DNA of 64,000 bases. Source: Elmis aenea (lineage: Eukaryota; Arthropoda; Insecta; Coleoptera; Elmidae). Positions 24,000 through 35,344 of the stretch are shown here, in pieces (position 1 is the first letter of the stretch; every line of letters starts with the position of its first letter). Below the pieces are notes generated by a model that made no database searches, had not been told where the DNA came from, and saw only the letters and a program-made list of their open reading frames with translations. The stretch is taken from the NCBI GenBank assembly GCA_947652605.1, contig OX393577.1, forward strand, positions 21,827,466 to 21,891,465. The letters are read 5' to 3'. Both the position numbers and the translations under genes were made by a program.

Positions 24000-24545
24000 A
24001 GAATATTTCTCTCCTCAAGAATTTTTGCCCAGTTTAAAAACAACTGGTAGTCGAAGGAGGTCAAATCTGGAGAAAAAGGCGCAAGAGAAATCAAGCACAG
24101 TGATTAAATTGAGGATGTTGCAGATCAGGACGAGCGAAATAGTGCATTTTCTTGATAACTGAGCACATTTTCCTCGCCCAATTCGGTCTTCTTTCATTTT
24201 TTTTCAATCTGCCAGCGGAGTGTTACCAAGCTTATAATCTCTTCCTTTAAAGGTAATTATATTTATGAGTCCCAAAGAACTGACGCCATAGCTTTCCTCG
24301 CGAGGTGATCATGTTTGCCTTCCTCGAAGGCTGAAAATTACTGTGTTTCCATTATTTGAATTTTGTTTCATCTCGGGTTTGACTAGACTCATCGTTGTGA
24401 TACATTTTCGCATTAAATCGCTTGGGTTCATCAAAAACTGATTGGAAAATTGGTGTCGAATTCGTTCTTGTTCGGGAGAGAGCAATCGTGGCACTTATCT
24501 TGCGCTTTGACCAGCTGTAGTTGGAAAACTGTAGGGTAGAATAAT
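24000..24545 (-). pseudogene. Mariner-like transposase remnant
   Basis: On the minus strand I can follow, with frame changes, MYHNDESSQTRDETKFK (the region after the first catalytic Asp in mariner transposases), then KAMASVLWDS (like 'GKVMASVFWD'), and near 24060 PFSPDLTSFDYQLF, corresponding to the 'PYSPDLAPSDYHLF' block that holds the last catalytic Asp. Order and spacing fit the C-terminal two thirds of a mariner transposase. Stops and shifts throughout make it non-functional. No inverted terminal repeats were identified. Confidence 0.6.
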
Positions 24546-24559
24546 CCATAATATCATAG

Positions 24560-26465
24560 GAGTATTAAGTATATGATACAAGAGACCCAGTATCAACATG
24601 GCGAAATTCGACACCGATACAAGCGCCATGTCTATATCAGACTGCAAACTTTTCTATACACCTACGTTCGTATGAAAGTACTGCCGTAAAATATGATTTA
24701 AGTAAAACTTTTTATTGACGCTTTGTTATGGATAGCGATGACTGAATTTTTGATTCGCCTTTAAGCGAGATTGCTTTCGCAGCGGTGTCCTTCACGCATA
24801 CTTTTGATCGTGCGGCTTGCATGTTGCATTGATAAATTGTTACAACAGTGATACGTTAATTAATCTTCTGAAACTTTCATTCATTTCATTTGTTCCTTTC
24901 AGCGTTTTTAGAGAAGTAAATTATATGTAACGCGAATGAACATAATACACTAATAAACCCGAGCGTGTGCGCGTATGAAAAATTTTCGAATGGAAATTTA
25001 TTACTGGCATATAATTTATGATGTTGTAAATCAACTTTTCATTTAATTTTTTTTTATTTATTCAGTGTCTAGATTAATTCTCATTTACAATGTAATGCTG
25101 TGCTTAAGCACCTACTCTTGAAAAAATCATTACCTGAAACACTTGAACAAGTCTGACACTTTTCAAGTTCAGATTTTATGGTGTTTTAAGCCAATATTTT
25201 TATGTTAAAATATACACCATACAAACAATTAGACCCATAACAATATTTTTAAATTTTCAATGAATACAATTTAAGGGTATTACACTTGAAAAATCTATAA
25301 AAACTTGGAAGCACTGTAAATAATATTTTATATCTAATTCTAAGCAAAGTAATAGTTGTTGTATTTGTTGTTTAACAACAAACAATTACGTCCACAACAA
25401 TTTTTTTTACTTTTGGATAAAAAAAAAGCAATTCAAGGGGAACTCTTAAAACTAATAATTCTTTGCTTCTTTGAAGAGCGTTAAAAAAATATTTCCAATC
25501 GGTTTTTATACACATTAGTAGTCATTATACATTGCATGAATATTGAATAACATTTATACAATTAATTGGGCCTACAGCAAAATTTTTGATTTTTTTGGCT
25601 AAAAGATGTTTAGGGTATATTTCACAAACTTTTAAAAAAAGAGCCATAATAGTTATTTACGTCAAAAGACCGGAAAGTGGTACTTTACTGGGCGAGTCGG
25701 AAGTTCTTGGACGAGCCGTAGGCGAGTCCTAAAAATATACGAGTCCAGTTAAGACACTTTTCGGTTATGTTACGTACAATATTTTTTCTGCGTCTGCCAC
25801 TGACACCGAAATCACTATCGTCACCATCCATAATTAAACAGTAACTTAACAAACTCCAGGTGAAACCTCGTTTGGTGGTATAATGACGCTTATCTGACAG
25901 CACAAATCAACAAAACAACTCATCACCATGGCAACCATCTACTTTCCGGCCGAGACTGGTAAAGACAACTCATTACCATAGCAACCACTTACTTTCTGGC
26001 TTAGGCCAGTAAAGATGTATTTTCCAACATAAAAAATTGATCGGAAGACTGATTTTCTGGATGGACGCAAGACACTTTTTTTTTTTTTTTGGACGAATTG
26101 ATAGTCGTAATTTTTTGCAAATATGTGGTTTAACATTTCTACAAACAATAAGTCCCATAGCATAATTAAAATAGGTAAAAAAACAGAAAATTGAACTCGT
26201 ATTTACTGCGTATTGAAATTTTGTATGTAGATTATTTTTGACAAAGCCAAAATTATTGTTTTTTTTTTACCTACATTTTGTTTACAATACTCCTTTCGGA
26301 TTAAATCAAACGACAAAACTATTGGCTGTACGATTAGCAAGAAATCGCACGGTAGTAAAGTCATTCCTTTGTTGCAGTTATTGTTCTTATACGTTGTGTT
26401 TGTAAGTGTACTTACTTTGCTACGCACAGAACAAATACCCATTAAACAAATATATTATTTATCAT
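24560..26465. other. No gene; 50-bp direct repeat at 25916-26013
   Basis: AT-rich sequence without a recognisable gene. At 25916 and 25966 a 50-base unit is repeated in tandem (CAACTCATCACCATGGCAAC against CAACTCATTACCATAGCAAC, continuing through ACTTTCC/TGGCC...GGTAAAGA). Its reverse complement is partly echoed at 25667-25690 (GACCGGAAAGTGGTACTTTA), so this may be a degraded inverted-repeat element. Confidence 0.45.
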
Positions 26466-26470
26466 TTGTA

Positions 26471-26837
26471 TGTAACGTAGGTCCAGGTTGAGACGAGCAT
26501 AAATCCTAACGTATTCAACATAAACATTGCATTGTTCTATTGTACGGGCATCTACAAAAGATGCCGGCGCGATGCGTGCTTATAATACCGGCTTTTATCT
26601 CTTGGGGAGGACATAAAAGCTGGTCATCAGTAGCTAGTACCGACACCGCGGAAGTACAACTACGGGACGTGTAATCGCTGGATACTCCAGCTGTGGATAA
26701 ATAAAGTACTGCAGATTCCTAAAATAATACAGGAGTGCGCGATGATTAATTGCAAATCTTCACACCAGCCGATTACGTGATATTTAAGTGCCAGTTGAAT
26801 TATTAATGTAATTTATTGAATGAATATACTTGTAACA
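26471..26837 (+). mobile_element. Possible solo LTR with arthropod-type promoter
   Basis: The stretch starts TGTAACGTAGG and ends CTTGTAACA, as many Gypsy LTRs do. Inside, in order, are a TATA-like CATAAAAG (26612-26619), an arthropod initiator TCAGT (26627-26631) and AATAAA (26700-26705). That is the U3-R signal order expected in an LTR. The base composition is richer in GC than the flanks. There is no internal Gag/Pol and I see no matching target duplication, so an alternative is a genuine promoter with a first exon. Confidence 0.35.
26612..26631 (+). promoter_or_regulatory. Candidate core promoter (TATA-like plus TCAGT)
   Basis: CATAAAAG is followed 7 bases later by TCAGT, and AATAAA lies 68 bases downstream. 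The TATA-to-initiator spacing is shorter than the usual 25-30 bases, which weakens the call. Confidence 0.3.
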
Positions 26838-27289
26838 TAAAATAAAAAGGATAGTATAGTATTTTCTCATTTCTAAAAGGATCGCTTAGTGCCAATTTAG
26901 TAAAACAAATAGTTACTTTTGGACTGTACATATTTTCAAATTGAAAGATCTCCACCTCTCAGGGCCGCCGCGTGCATATGAGCCGCCTTTGTGCAAACTT
27001 AAAACAACCGCCCCCCTCTAAATGTAAATAAAAAATTAAACGTTGTAGTAATCAATATATACATTTATTATAGTATAAAGAATAATAAGACAAAACAAAT
27101 ATATCACATGTGAAAAGTTTAAAATTATACCTTTGTATATGTATAAAAAATGAACACTTAACACTTAAGTACAACAAGATAGGTTTGATGAACCCGATAT
27201 ATCTAATAGTGATAAAACGAACCACACTATAACGACACCAGAAGTTACAGTCTTGTTGTTAAAGACATTTTGGATTCTGATTCAATGAA

Positions 27290-27640
27290 CCTGAAACTTC
27301 GAATTAACTGTCTATTTTAATGTTAGCGATGCAAGTACTTGGCCAAAATATGTAACCATTAAAAATCGAGAAAGAATGGAGAAAAATGTTCGATTGATTC
27401 AACACAACTAGATTATTCAAAACTGAAAACGTATCCGAACATCACAAAAAATAATGCTAATTATTTAGATAAGAAGATATAAAATGAAGTCATTCATGTC
27501 ATAACACAAAATATTTTGGAAATAGTTAAGAGTCAAAATATTATTCTTTTATTCTCGATACCACCCTGGACTTAGCCACACAGAAAAATTGACTTTTGTT
27601 ATTAGATTTGTTAATCGCAATAAATATGGAAAAATCGCGA
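27290..27640 (+). pseudogene. hAT transposase, N-terminal/catalytic remnant
   Basis: Two blocks are readable. One is ASTWPKYVTIKNRERMEKN (near 27330-27390), like the 'DPAxWP...R' start found in ZMYM1-like hAT proteins. The other is ESKYYSFILDTTLDLATQKN (near 27530-27590), like 'KYYSIILDCTPDxxHxEQ', which holds the first catalytic Asp of the RNase H fold. Stops and shifts separate them. It belongs with the C-terminal remnant at 29140-29290. Confidence 0.65.
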
Positions 27641-27682
27641 AAATTGTAGAACATTTTTTATGTTTTTGATTTGTAGACTATA

Positions 27683-28867
27683 CCTGGTGTAAATGAACTG
27701 TGGTACATCCCCTTTTTTTTATTAGTTTTGATTTTAGATAAATGAAAATTTAGACATATTATATGTGCAAAAAACCGGGCTTTTTGAGCCGATGCACACA
27801 TTTGTTCCACTTTCTTTTTCGCAGGAAATGACCCCAACTTTGTTATTTTAAATGGAACACCCTGTATATTTTTACATTTTTGGAAAGAGGAAGCGATTTT
27901 GGATACCAATGCACTATTTTGGTTAAGTTTTATAACCTCAAATTTTTTTTTAAACAAAATTTAGTTTTATATTAAGGGTGCCGTGACCTGCACAAATTGA
28001 TTTTTATTGTGTCAATAATTGTCCAAAAAACGTTTTTGTAAATTTTAAATGACATTTAGGTTACTTTAATCGGCTTTGAAGGTTGCGTAATCGGTTTTTG
28101 ACAAAAAGTCAATTTTTTTAAATGGAACCATGCTGGTACTAGCGGTTATTTAAATGGAGCATCTTCTAACAAATCCATGGATACCAATAACTTGTATTTT
28201 TATTATAAGTCTGCTTCAAAAACTTCAAATTATTGTAAACATTTATTAAGAGGTCCTGTTAATCGCAGTACACTGTGCATAACTACAACAAAACAAATGA
28301 TTGTTGTTTTATGTTTAACTACTATAGTCATTTAATTAAAAAGTCCAAAAATGTTGGTAATCATTTTAACATAATTAGATTACTGCCATTAAAAGGATCT
28401 CTTAATAAATTTTCACAATAATTTGAAATTTTTAAAGTAGACTCTTAATAAAAATACAAGTTATTGGTATCGATGGATTCGTTAGAAAATGCTCCATTTA
28501 AATGTGCAAAATATCATTTGCCAATTATTATTCATAACGTTGTGCTCTTGACAAGTATTGTACCCTGTTTTTCTGGAAATTCAAAGATTTTTTAAGATAA
28601 ATTGGCAACGTCGCAAAAAAAAGAAAAAAACAAAATACTGTCATATGGAGATTTTCTTGCTGAATTCGATTATGCAAAAATATACTGGGTGTTCAGTTTA
28701 AAAAAAATACCTTTAGTGACGCCCCACTTTTATGAAACCCCCTGTATACTTGAAACTAATTTTAAAACATGCACGTGTAGAAATACTATAAGTTTCATTG
28801 AAAACTTTTTTTATTAAGTTGACATTAAGGGCAATAATGGACTTTATCGCACTAATGGCGCACCCTG
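27683..28867. mobile_element. TA-type insertion inside the hAT transposon
   Basis: The left end TACCTGGTGTAAATG and the right end (reverse complement) TACAGGGTGCGCCATTA are loosely similar and each carries TA. It splits the two halves of the hAT gene, which is the best evidence that it is an insertion. Further CAGGGTG-type ends inside (GGAACACCCTGTA near 27855, CCCCCTGTA near 28740) show more nesting. Boundaries are approximate. Confidence 0.5.
28147..28503. mobile_element. Palindromic MITE, arms of about 115 bp
   Basis: ATTTAAATGGAGCATCTTCT at the left is matched by GAAAATGCTCCATTTAAAT at the right. The pairing continues through CCAATAACTTGTATTTTTAT and to AAGAGGTCCT / AGGATCTCTT. The arms face each other across about 120 bases. 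No coding content is present. Confidence 0.8.
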
Positions 28868-29139
28868 TATATATAAATTTTTAATATATTATTTAGAGCC
28901 TATTAATCAAAAAAGTTCATAGATAATGCTACGACTCTTTGATTTACCAAAGAAAAACAAACTGGGGTTCCATATTACCACCTTCTCTTCTATTACAATG
29001 GTTTTAGAAGCTATGGGTCATTTTGGACCCGAGCACTTTATGGGTGTAGCGGTAATAAACAGAGCAGCAGGGTTAATCAATGCAAAGATTTACGATACGA
29101 CTTGGGCCTTACTAAGTTTTAAGCTGTATTTATAAAAAT

Positions 29140-29290
29140 AAATTACCAGAATCGTTTCCAAATACTGCTATTATATTGCGTATTTATTAACTGTTACCCG
29201 AATCTGTAGCTTCCGGGAAAATTTGTTTTAAAATCTAAAATTAATAAAAACATTAATAACAATGTCCATAGAACGTTTAGGAGGATAAAT
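29140..29290 (+). pseudogene. hAT transposase C-terminal (hATC) remnant
   Basis: ESFPNTAIILRIY, a stop, then LLPESVASGKICFK match the hAT family C-terminal dimerisation signature 'FPN...ALRIxLxLPVSVASGERxFSKLK'. In-frame stops and a Glu at the position usually Val show decay. Orientation agrees with the N-terminal remnant at 27290-27640. Confidence 0.8.
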
Positions 29291-29723
29291 ATGTAATAAA
29301 TGAAATATCATATCAAAGTTTGGACTTTCGACTGCAACTTTTGTTTGAGAATGCGTATCATCTGCTTAAAACTTTGTACATTTAAATTACCAGAAAAATA
29401 AAAGGAATTGGCCAAAATAGGAAGGTCTTTACATCCCAAAACAGATGTTTAAAAAAATAGAAATATAAAAATACGTTTAACAATAACTACCTAGAATTTA
29501 GTACTTTTAAATGTTGCAAGATCCCATATCGTAAAATTGTATTACATACAATTCTGAACTGAATAATTTAAACAATCTGGCGTTTTGGCACGAAATGAAA
29601 ATAAATACGTATTATACAAAATATGTAAAACTTAAATTACTCAGGAATTTGCCGCTTTTTTGGTTAGCTGCTCTTGTGCGTTGCACAACTTGGCACTCTA
29701 CACGCGGCGGCCCTGCCACCCCT

Positions 29724-31043
29724 TTTACCACCAACGTCACCAACGTGACACCAAGTGAAATTATTATTTTTTAAATTCTTCGCCATGGAAATTGTCCTTA
29801 GCTCGCCAATTTTAAATTCCTGTGAACGAATAATTTTAAAGCAGCTGGGCTGAATATGACTGGCATCTTGCTAACGCTGTTATTGTCATGGATACAAAAC
29901 AATTGTGTTTATAATGAACAATGCAATAACTGGAGGAGTTTCTTACTCGCACTTCTATTAAAATAAACGAAGTTATTGCGTTATGCTAGGTTGTAGTATT
30001 AAGTACGTAGAATCGAAAATATTTTAAAAAAACTTTTACTCGAAGACTTTCTGCTTCATTTAATTTAATAGCAACGTATGCATATGAATTTATTATCCAC
30101 ACTACACATTCTTCATTTTTATGTCTCCATTCCGAGCAGCTTTATGAAGCTTGTCGTTATATAGCTTTCAGCGAAATAATACAAATGTAAATCTATAAAC
30201 ATGAAACACTCTGAATATAGTTAAATGAAAAATGCATACCGTTATGGTTGTAGTATGGTTAAGTGCATATCTTTCTGCTCCATCAGTCATGAATTCCATC
30301 ATTACAACAAAAGACAGTTTGTTAATAACAGCGCCAACTATTAATTAATTCCTTATATGAACGAAGCGTATTAAACGAAATTTATTTTTAGAAAAATATA
30401 TTTAATTGAAAACCGACTCGGTTTAAATTGGTTAGGAAATTCATAAACGAGTAAAAATTATGAGTTACAGGTTTCAAGCCGCCATTAGCTACGCGCGTTA
30501 TAAATATCAAGTGACTGCAATTTTTTCGTTTGCTTGAAGAAGGCATATTACGCTGTTCATTGCCACAATCTTAGATAAATCAAGTGGTCTCGCTACTGCT
30601 GGATGATGCCGCATTTAAATGTAAATCTGGTAAATAAGTTTTGCTGGTAAACTGCGTGTGTATGCAAGCCAAGCCCTGGCTTGTCCGTACTTAACGTCAC
30701 TCATACGTCACAGCCATTATGGGCTCGCCCAAGTATATTATTATCTCTTGCTTTGACAAAGACGTTTTAATATAAAAATTATGCTAGCATTAACAGATGT
30801 ATACATTTTATTAAGTAGGCTTATTACAACTCTTTATTTTTTTATTTGTACTGTGGCGAAATTCTGATTGAGTGACGAGTCTTTAAACTGCGTTTTCGAA
30901 AATTTAAGTTTCTAGTTAATAAGCAAATAAGTAAACTATCAGTGTATGTATATTACTCCTATTAAGCTAATTTTTTAAAATTGAAATATGTTTAATGCGG
31001 AAAATCATGCAAAAATAAGTTTTTCCAAATCGCGTACCTAATA
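29724..31043. other. No gene seen
   Basis: AT-rich sequence. A strong TATA-like run (GTTATAAATATC) lies at about 30500 but nothing downstream supports a transcript. Confidence 0.4.
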
Positions 31044-31051
31044 TCTGTGAC

Positions 31052-31934
31052 TAGGGATTCTGTCCCGGGACTTTCCCGGGTCGTAAGTCCCGGGAATTCC
31101 CGGGACATTCTTAGTCTCGAGTCCCGGGACATTTAGTTCGAGACTCGAGACGAGACTAAATGTTACAGAACACTGAAATTAATTTTTTATACTTCTAATT
31201 TTTTAACAAATTTTACTGCCACGAGTTTAACAAAAATGTTTTGTTTCATAATTTTTTATGTTTATAGTTTATACTAACAATTAGTATTTACTTAACTTTA
31301 TTTAAATTTTTTGCCTGCCATATTTATTTATGTTTATTTCTTGTCTGCCTTAAAGCTAAAGGATAATTGTTAAGTTTACTAGTAAAAATATATTTATTTT
31401 ACTTAGGCTTGTTATGTTTTAAAGTTTAATGAAAATTGTTAAGTTTATTTAAAATAGGCATTTACTTGGAGATATATACTTTATTTACTGTAGAATGTAG
31501 GTTAAATTAAAAATAATAATACTACTCCTCTATTACTATACTTTATTTATAAAATAAACGCTTCAAAAATTAAATCCGTGAATTTGGTTTAATTTAAAAA
31601 AAAATATCTGTCAACTGTCACGACCGATTCACGATCACTATACATGCAAAGAAGCAATTTTAAATATGTAGCGGGTGCTTTCAGAAACAATGTCACTGTC
31701 AAGAAAACTTATTTTTTACAGTAAAAATAGCCGACGAATTTTGAGTACAGAATATATCATAATTTTTCTTGCACCTTATTAAATTTTCCGTCATTTTTGA
31801 CGGGTTAAACCACTATTTTCTGGTATTTAAATAATATTCGCAAAAGTCTCGAAGTCCCGGGAATTTCCAGGACTTTGATATAAAAAAGTATTGAGTCCGG
31901 GGACTTTAAAAATTGTCGAGACTCAGAATCCCTA
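31052..31934. mobile_element. hAT element with CCCGGG-rich ends, copy 2
   Basis: It starts TAGGGATTCTGTCCCGGGAC and ends GAGACTCAGAATCCCTA, the same ends as copy 1 (11114-11944). TCTGTGAC flanks it exactly at 31044-31051 and 31935-31942. Interior and ends run parallel to copy 1 with more indels, and the right-end palindromes are damaged (TTTCCAGGAC). No transposase is present in 883 bp. Confidence 0.93.
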
Positions 31935-32010
31935 TCTGTGACTAAAGAATTATATTTAAACACAAAGATATGTATATCTGGGGAATAAAAAACTAAAAGA
32001 AAACGCAAAC

Positions 32011-32570
32011 ATGGGCCTACGACAAGGCTGTAGTTTATCTCCCATGTTGTTTTATATTTTTGTAGATGATTATTTGAGAAAGTGGATAAGCGAAATGAAA
32101 AATTATACGTATAAGTGCAACAGAGCTACATTTTTCTTTACGATGTTATTCGCGAACGTCCAGAGGTATTGGTTGCGGATTTGCAACTGGACCGAATCTA
32201 CCCCACGCATAACTTAGCAATATCTCCTAAAACAACAATGGCATTTTTAGGTAAAGAAATAATAAGATGAAAAATAATGCTGAGGAAACACAAAAATGTT
32301 GAAGTCGAAAAGAAAATTAAAAAATATAACTATATCAATGGAAAATTTGAAGTACACTGAAAAAAAAAATCAGAAAAACACCATAACGCAATTGCAATTT
32401 TATAAGGTGGTGTCTACTCCAACACTACTGTATGGCTGTGAAACATTGACTATAACAACAACAAAAATAGAAAACAAAACACAAAGCAGTAAAATGAGAT
32501 TTTAAAGATCAATGTTGGGATATAGGCTATCAGATAAAAATCGTAACAGCGAAATATGTAAAGAGACTCC
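32011..32570 (+). pseudogene. LINE reverse transcriptase remnant
   Basis: GLRQGCSLSPMLFYIFVDD at the start is the RT block usually written 'GLRQGCPLSPxLFNIYIDD'. A short gap leads to FFFTMLFANVQRY at the place of the 'LLFADD' active site, whose two Asp residues are lost. Further on, FYKVVSTPTLLYGCETLTI and, after a frame change, FxRSMLGYRLSDKNRN match the thumb region 'KFYKVxAVPTLLYGSExWT...FLRSVxGYxxxDKxRN'. It is a truncated, inactive copy with stops throughout. Confidence 0.8.
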
Positions 32571-33150
32571 TTTCTCGTTTAGATTGCTTTTACTAGCATG
32601 AAATTGTAGCCAAGGAAGAAAGGCGTTTGTTCACTAAAAGCTAAAAGTTTTTTTTTTGCACTCTGAATCGCTTAAATTTTTTTCTAAATAGTTTGTAATT
32701 CGAAAATATTTTCTGTTTAACTCAATTTTTTCACTTCCCCAATTTAAAAATAAAATAAATATAACAAACTTGGTTCCAGCCAACTCGACAATGATAATTA
32801 AATGTTAAATGATGGGTAGAGAACCAAATAAAACGAAGGAATTTTGATTTTTAAGGCTTACTAGTTTTATTATTCGTAATAAATTCAGCCTGGTGCTCGT
32901 ACTATATTTGTTACTTCCATAAACTCATTTTTTGTAGTTTATTAAAGATATCACGATTCAATCTTTAAATGTAGATAAATTTGTTCAATTTAATAGGGGA
33001 CAAGGCTTAAAATAAAAGCAAATTTTATTAATTTGCCTTGGAATACTTTAGAATTACAAGCTCTGTAGCAGTTACCTTTAAAAATGTACAGTTATTCAAC
33101 TGACTTCTTCACTTGATACGAGCGAAATCCAGGTATGATTCTAAACCGTA
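32571..33150. other. No gene seen
   Basis: AT-rich sequence between the LINE remnant and the next hAT target site, without recognisable features. Confidence 0.45.
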
Positions 33151-33158
33151 TCGCTCTG

Positions 33159-33668
33159 TAGTGGCTTAGGCAGGAACCGAGCTTGGTGGCTGGTTGGTAA
33201 AACAACCTAACTTGTAATCGGGAGGTCCTGGGTTCGATTCCCAGGGCCGACTGTCATTGTAGAGGTTTCAGGTGGTTTCCTCTACGGTTAAGGCAAATGC
33301 TGTGGCAGTACTTCCACCTATCCTTACCCATCCTTGACTATCCACATCCCTACCCATTATCCTTGTACCTCTAACGACAACCCCCCTATAGCAGTCTCCG
33401 CGCGAGCGGAAAAAACACGTGACCTTTAGGCAGGATGGTTCCATGGGGGGGGGGGGTTATAAACGCAAAAGGAGCAGAGAATTTTTTTTAAGTCACCACT
33501 TTCTTTTAAAGTTTTTTGGCAGCAGGATGTTTGATGGTTACATCATGGGGGGTTGATAAACGGCAAAAAGAGTCGAAGACTTTTATTTAGCACAAAAATA
33601 TACAGTTCTCTGGCCCTATATCGGATTATTGCGACCCTATGGGGATGGTTCTAACCCCTACGCCACTG
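33159..33668. mobile_element. hAT MITE containing a SINE
   Basis: Ends are TAGTGGCTTAGGCAGGAAC and, as reverse complement of the right, CAGTGGCGTAGGGGTTAG. The 8-mer TCGCTCTG flanks it exactly at 33151-33158 and 33669-33676. Removing the SINE (33176-33425 plus its 10-bp duplication) leaves about 250 bp. There is no transposase. The ends resemble those of 44955-46607 (CAGAGGCGTAGCTAAGG), so the two are probably related. Confidence 0.93.
33176..33425 (+). mobile_element. tRNA-derived SINE
   Basis: The head reads GAGCTTGGTGGCTGGTTGG (A-box-like) and then GGGTTCGATTCCCAGGG, a perfect B box in a perfect T arm (CTGGG-TTCGATT-CCCAG). The anticodon-arm position reads CCTAACTTGTAATCGGG, with TGT as the apparent anticodon, so a Thr tRNA ancestor is possible. 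The stem has one mismatch and a wobble, and no aminoacyl stem closes, so it is not a working tRNA. TTAGGCAGGA flanks it exactly at 33166-33175 and 33426-33435. A C-rich body follows. It has no obvious poly(A) tail. Confidence 0.85.
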
Positions 33669-33676
33669 TCGCTCTG

Positions 33677-35344
33677 AATATTTCATGGTCAGTAGCTGAC
33701 ATAAATGGGATTTAAGAGCATGTTGCCAAGTTTCATGATCGTAATTCCTTGTAACTTTTCAGTTGCCAACTACTCCTCTGCCACAATTCTCTCTAGTCAT
33801 CATGTTTTATGATAGATTCGGTTTCCTGCAGCGACTAAGCGAATTGCAAATAGAAACAGACAGTGAAGGAAATTGATCACATGACAGGACTAAGATCGTG
33901 ATCTCAGCAACAGACTTCCATCAACAAACATCATAATTTTATATGAATTAAACATGCTTTTTTTAAAGGTAGCTATGATTTACAATTATGATGATGTTTT
34001 TATTAATACTCCACTTCTACAATAATTTATTATGATCGGGTTAACTTGAAAAATTGCATTACCCGTCGTATTTGTTGAAGAATAAATTCGATCCATAAAT
34101 AAATTCAAATAGCGTTCTTCATAATTGGTGTGGCTAAGTTAATTATTTTTTGAAATTCGCTAATAAATAACGCGTGATAAATTGAATTAGAAATTTATGA
34201 TAAAATACGCTTAAAGTCACTTATTATTAATAAATTAATGGCCATCTTAATATAAACAGTATTCTTACGTTATTTATAAGCTATAACTTAAAGTTATGGC
34301 AAAGATACGTGTAAATGAGACATAGGTACACGCCTGCGGTATAAGGTGGGGCCTACACGTGTGCAGGAAGAACGCATGTTCACATATAAATAATAATATT
34401 CAGTATGCAATCGTTTCACTTCACACGGATTTCATAAATCTATGAAGTTTTACACTGGGGTTAGCTGTTTTGCGGTTTTTATAATGTGACTACAAGAGTC
34501 AGTCACCACAGTATGGCGAAACCTTTGAACAGCCTGTACTCTTAAGAGCTAAGCCATATATGTACGTTTGACACGTTTAACTGTTTTTTTTTGCCACGAA
34601 TATACCCTCGGAACTATTTTTTTTTGGTCAAAATTTCATTTACCCTTAGAACGTTTTTCGTCAAAATTTTTGAAAAATGCCCGTATAAGTTAGAACTTGT
34701 CATAAAAAGGCTTCTATCATTTAAGCATTAAAACATTTAAATCTTCGTCACAAAGCACAGGCAGAAAGAAGTCTTCGTTTTAAAGAAAATAAGCTTAAGA
34801 TACCACAGTAAGATTTACTCTAGGACTAAATTGCATTGGGTCTTATTTAATAGAAATTTAAATTTGGAAATAGACCAAACGTGACCGACAAACACTTTTA
34901 GGTTAAGAAACTGTTAAAGGCCTTTATAAATATTTAAAATTTAATAATCAGTAATTTATTAAACTGTTTGAATTAACCTCCAAGGATCTAGTAGCCTCTT
35001 ATTAAACACATCGTTATTTTTCATTGCCATCATTTTCGTTCTAATTTTTTGTTCCCATTAATTTTTATGTTATGGTTGTTTATTACACTGAAACGTAGGT
35101 ATTTACACTTTTAGAACCGTGTTTAATCATACATCAATGGCGAATGAGGTGTTTTTACGGTGTATTTTGCGAATAGTGGCACGTTATTCTATCAACGAAA
35201 AAGACATTTGCCGAAGGCACCGATCAAAGGGGCCACCCAAAATCAATATTTAAAAATAATTTTAAAGGAAAACCTTATAGGCAAAAAAGGTGTGTGATTT
35301 CTTTGAATATGTTTACTAATTTTTTTAAATTGAGGTATATATAT
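33677..35344. other. No gene seen
   Basis: AT-rich sequence with no recognisable gene. A segment at 35143-35175 (AGGTGTTTTTACGGTGTATT) is echoed at 36310-36332 (AGGTGTTTTCACGGTGTATT), so the ends of an unidentified element may bracket 35143-36332. Confidence 0.4.

Larger units (their letters stand above)
26960..29715 (+). mobile_element. ZMYM1-like hAT transposon, degenerate
   Basis: Ends are CAGGGCCGCCGCGTGCA and, as reverse complement of the right, CAGGGCCGCCGCGTGTAG, a 15-base perfect start. Flanking 8-mers are CCACCTCT (26952-26959) and CCACCCCT (29716-29723), one mismatch. Two parts of a transposase remain in the same orientation: an N-terminal/catalytic part (27290-27640) and a C-terminal dimerisation part (29140-29290). 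Between them sits another TA-type insertion (27683-28867). The ends are better preserved than the gene. Confidence 0.85.

Noticed and set aside
33176..33260. A functional tRNA gene
   Set aside because: The T arm and B box are good, but the anticodon stem is imperfect, no acceptor stem closes, and it is flanked by a 10-bp target duplication as part of a longer SINE.
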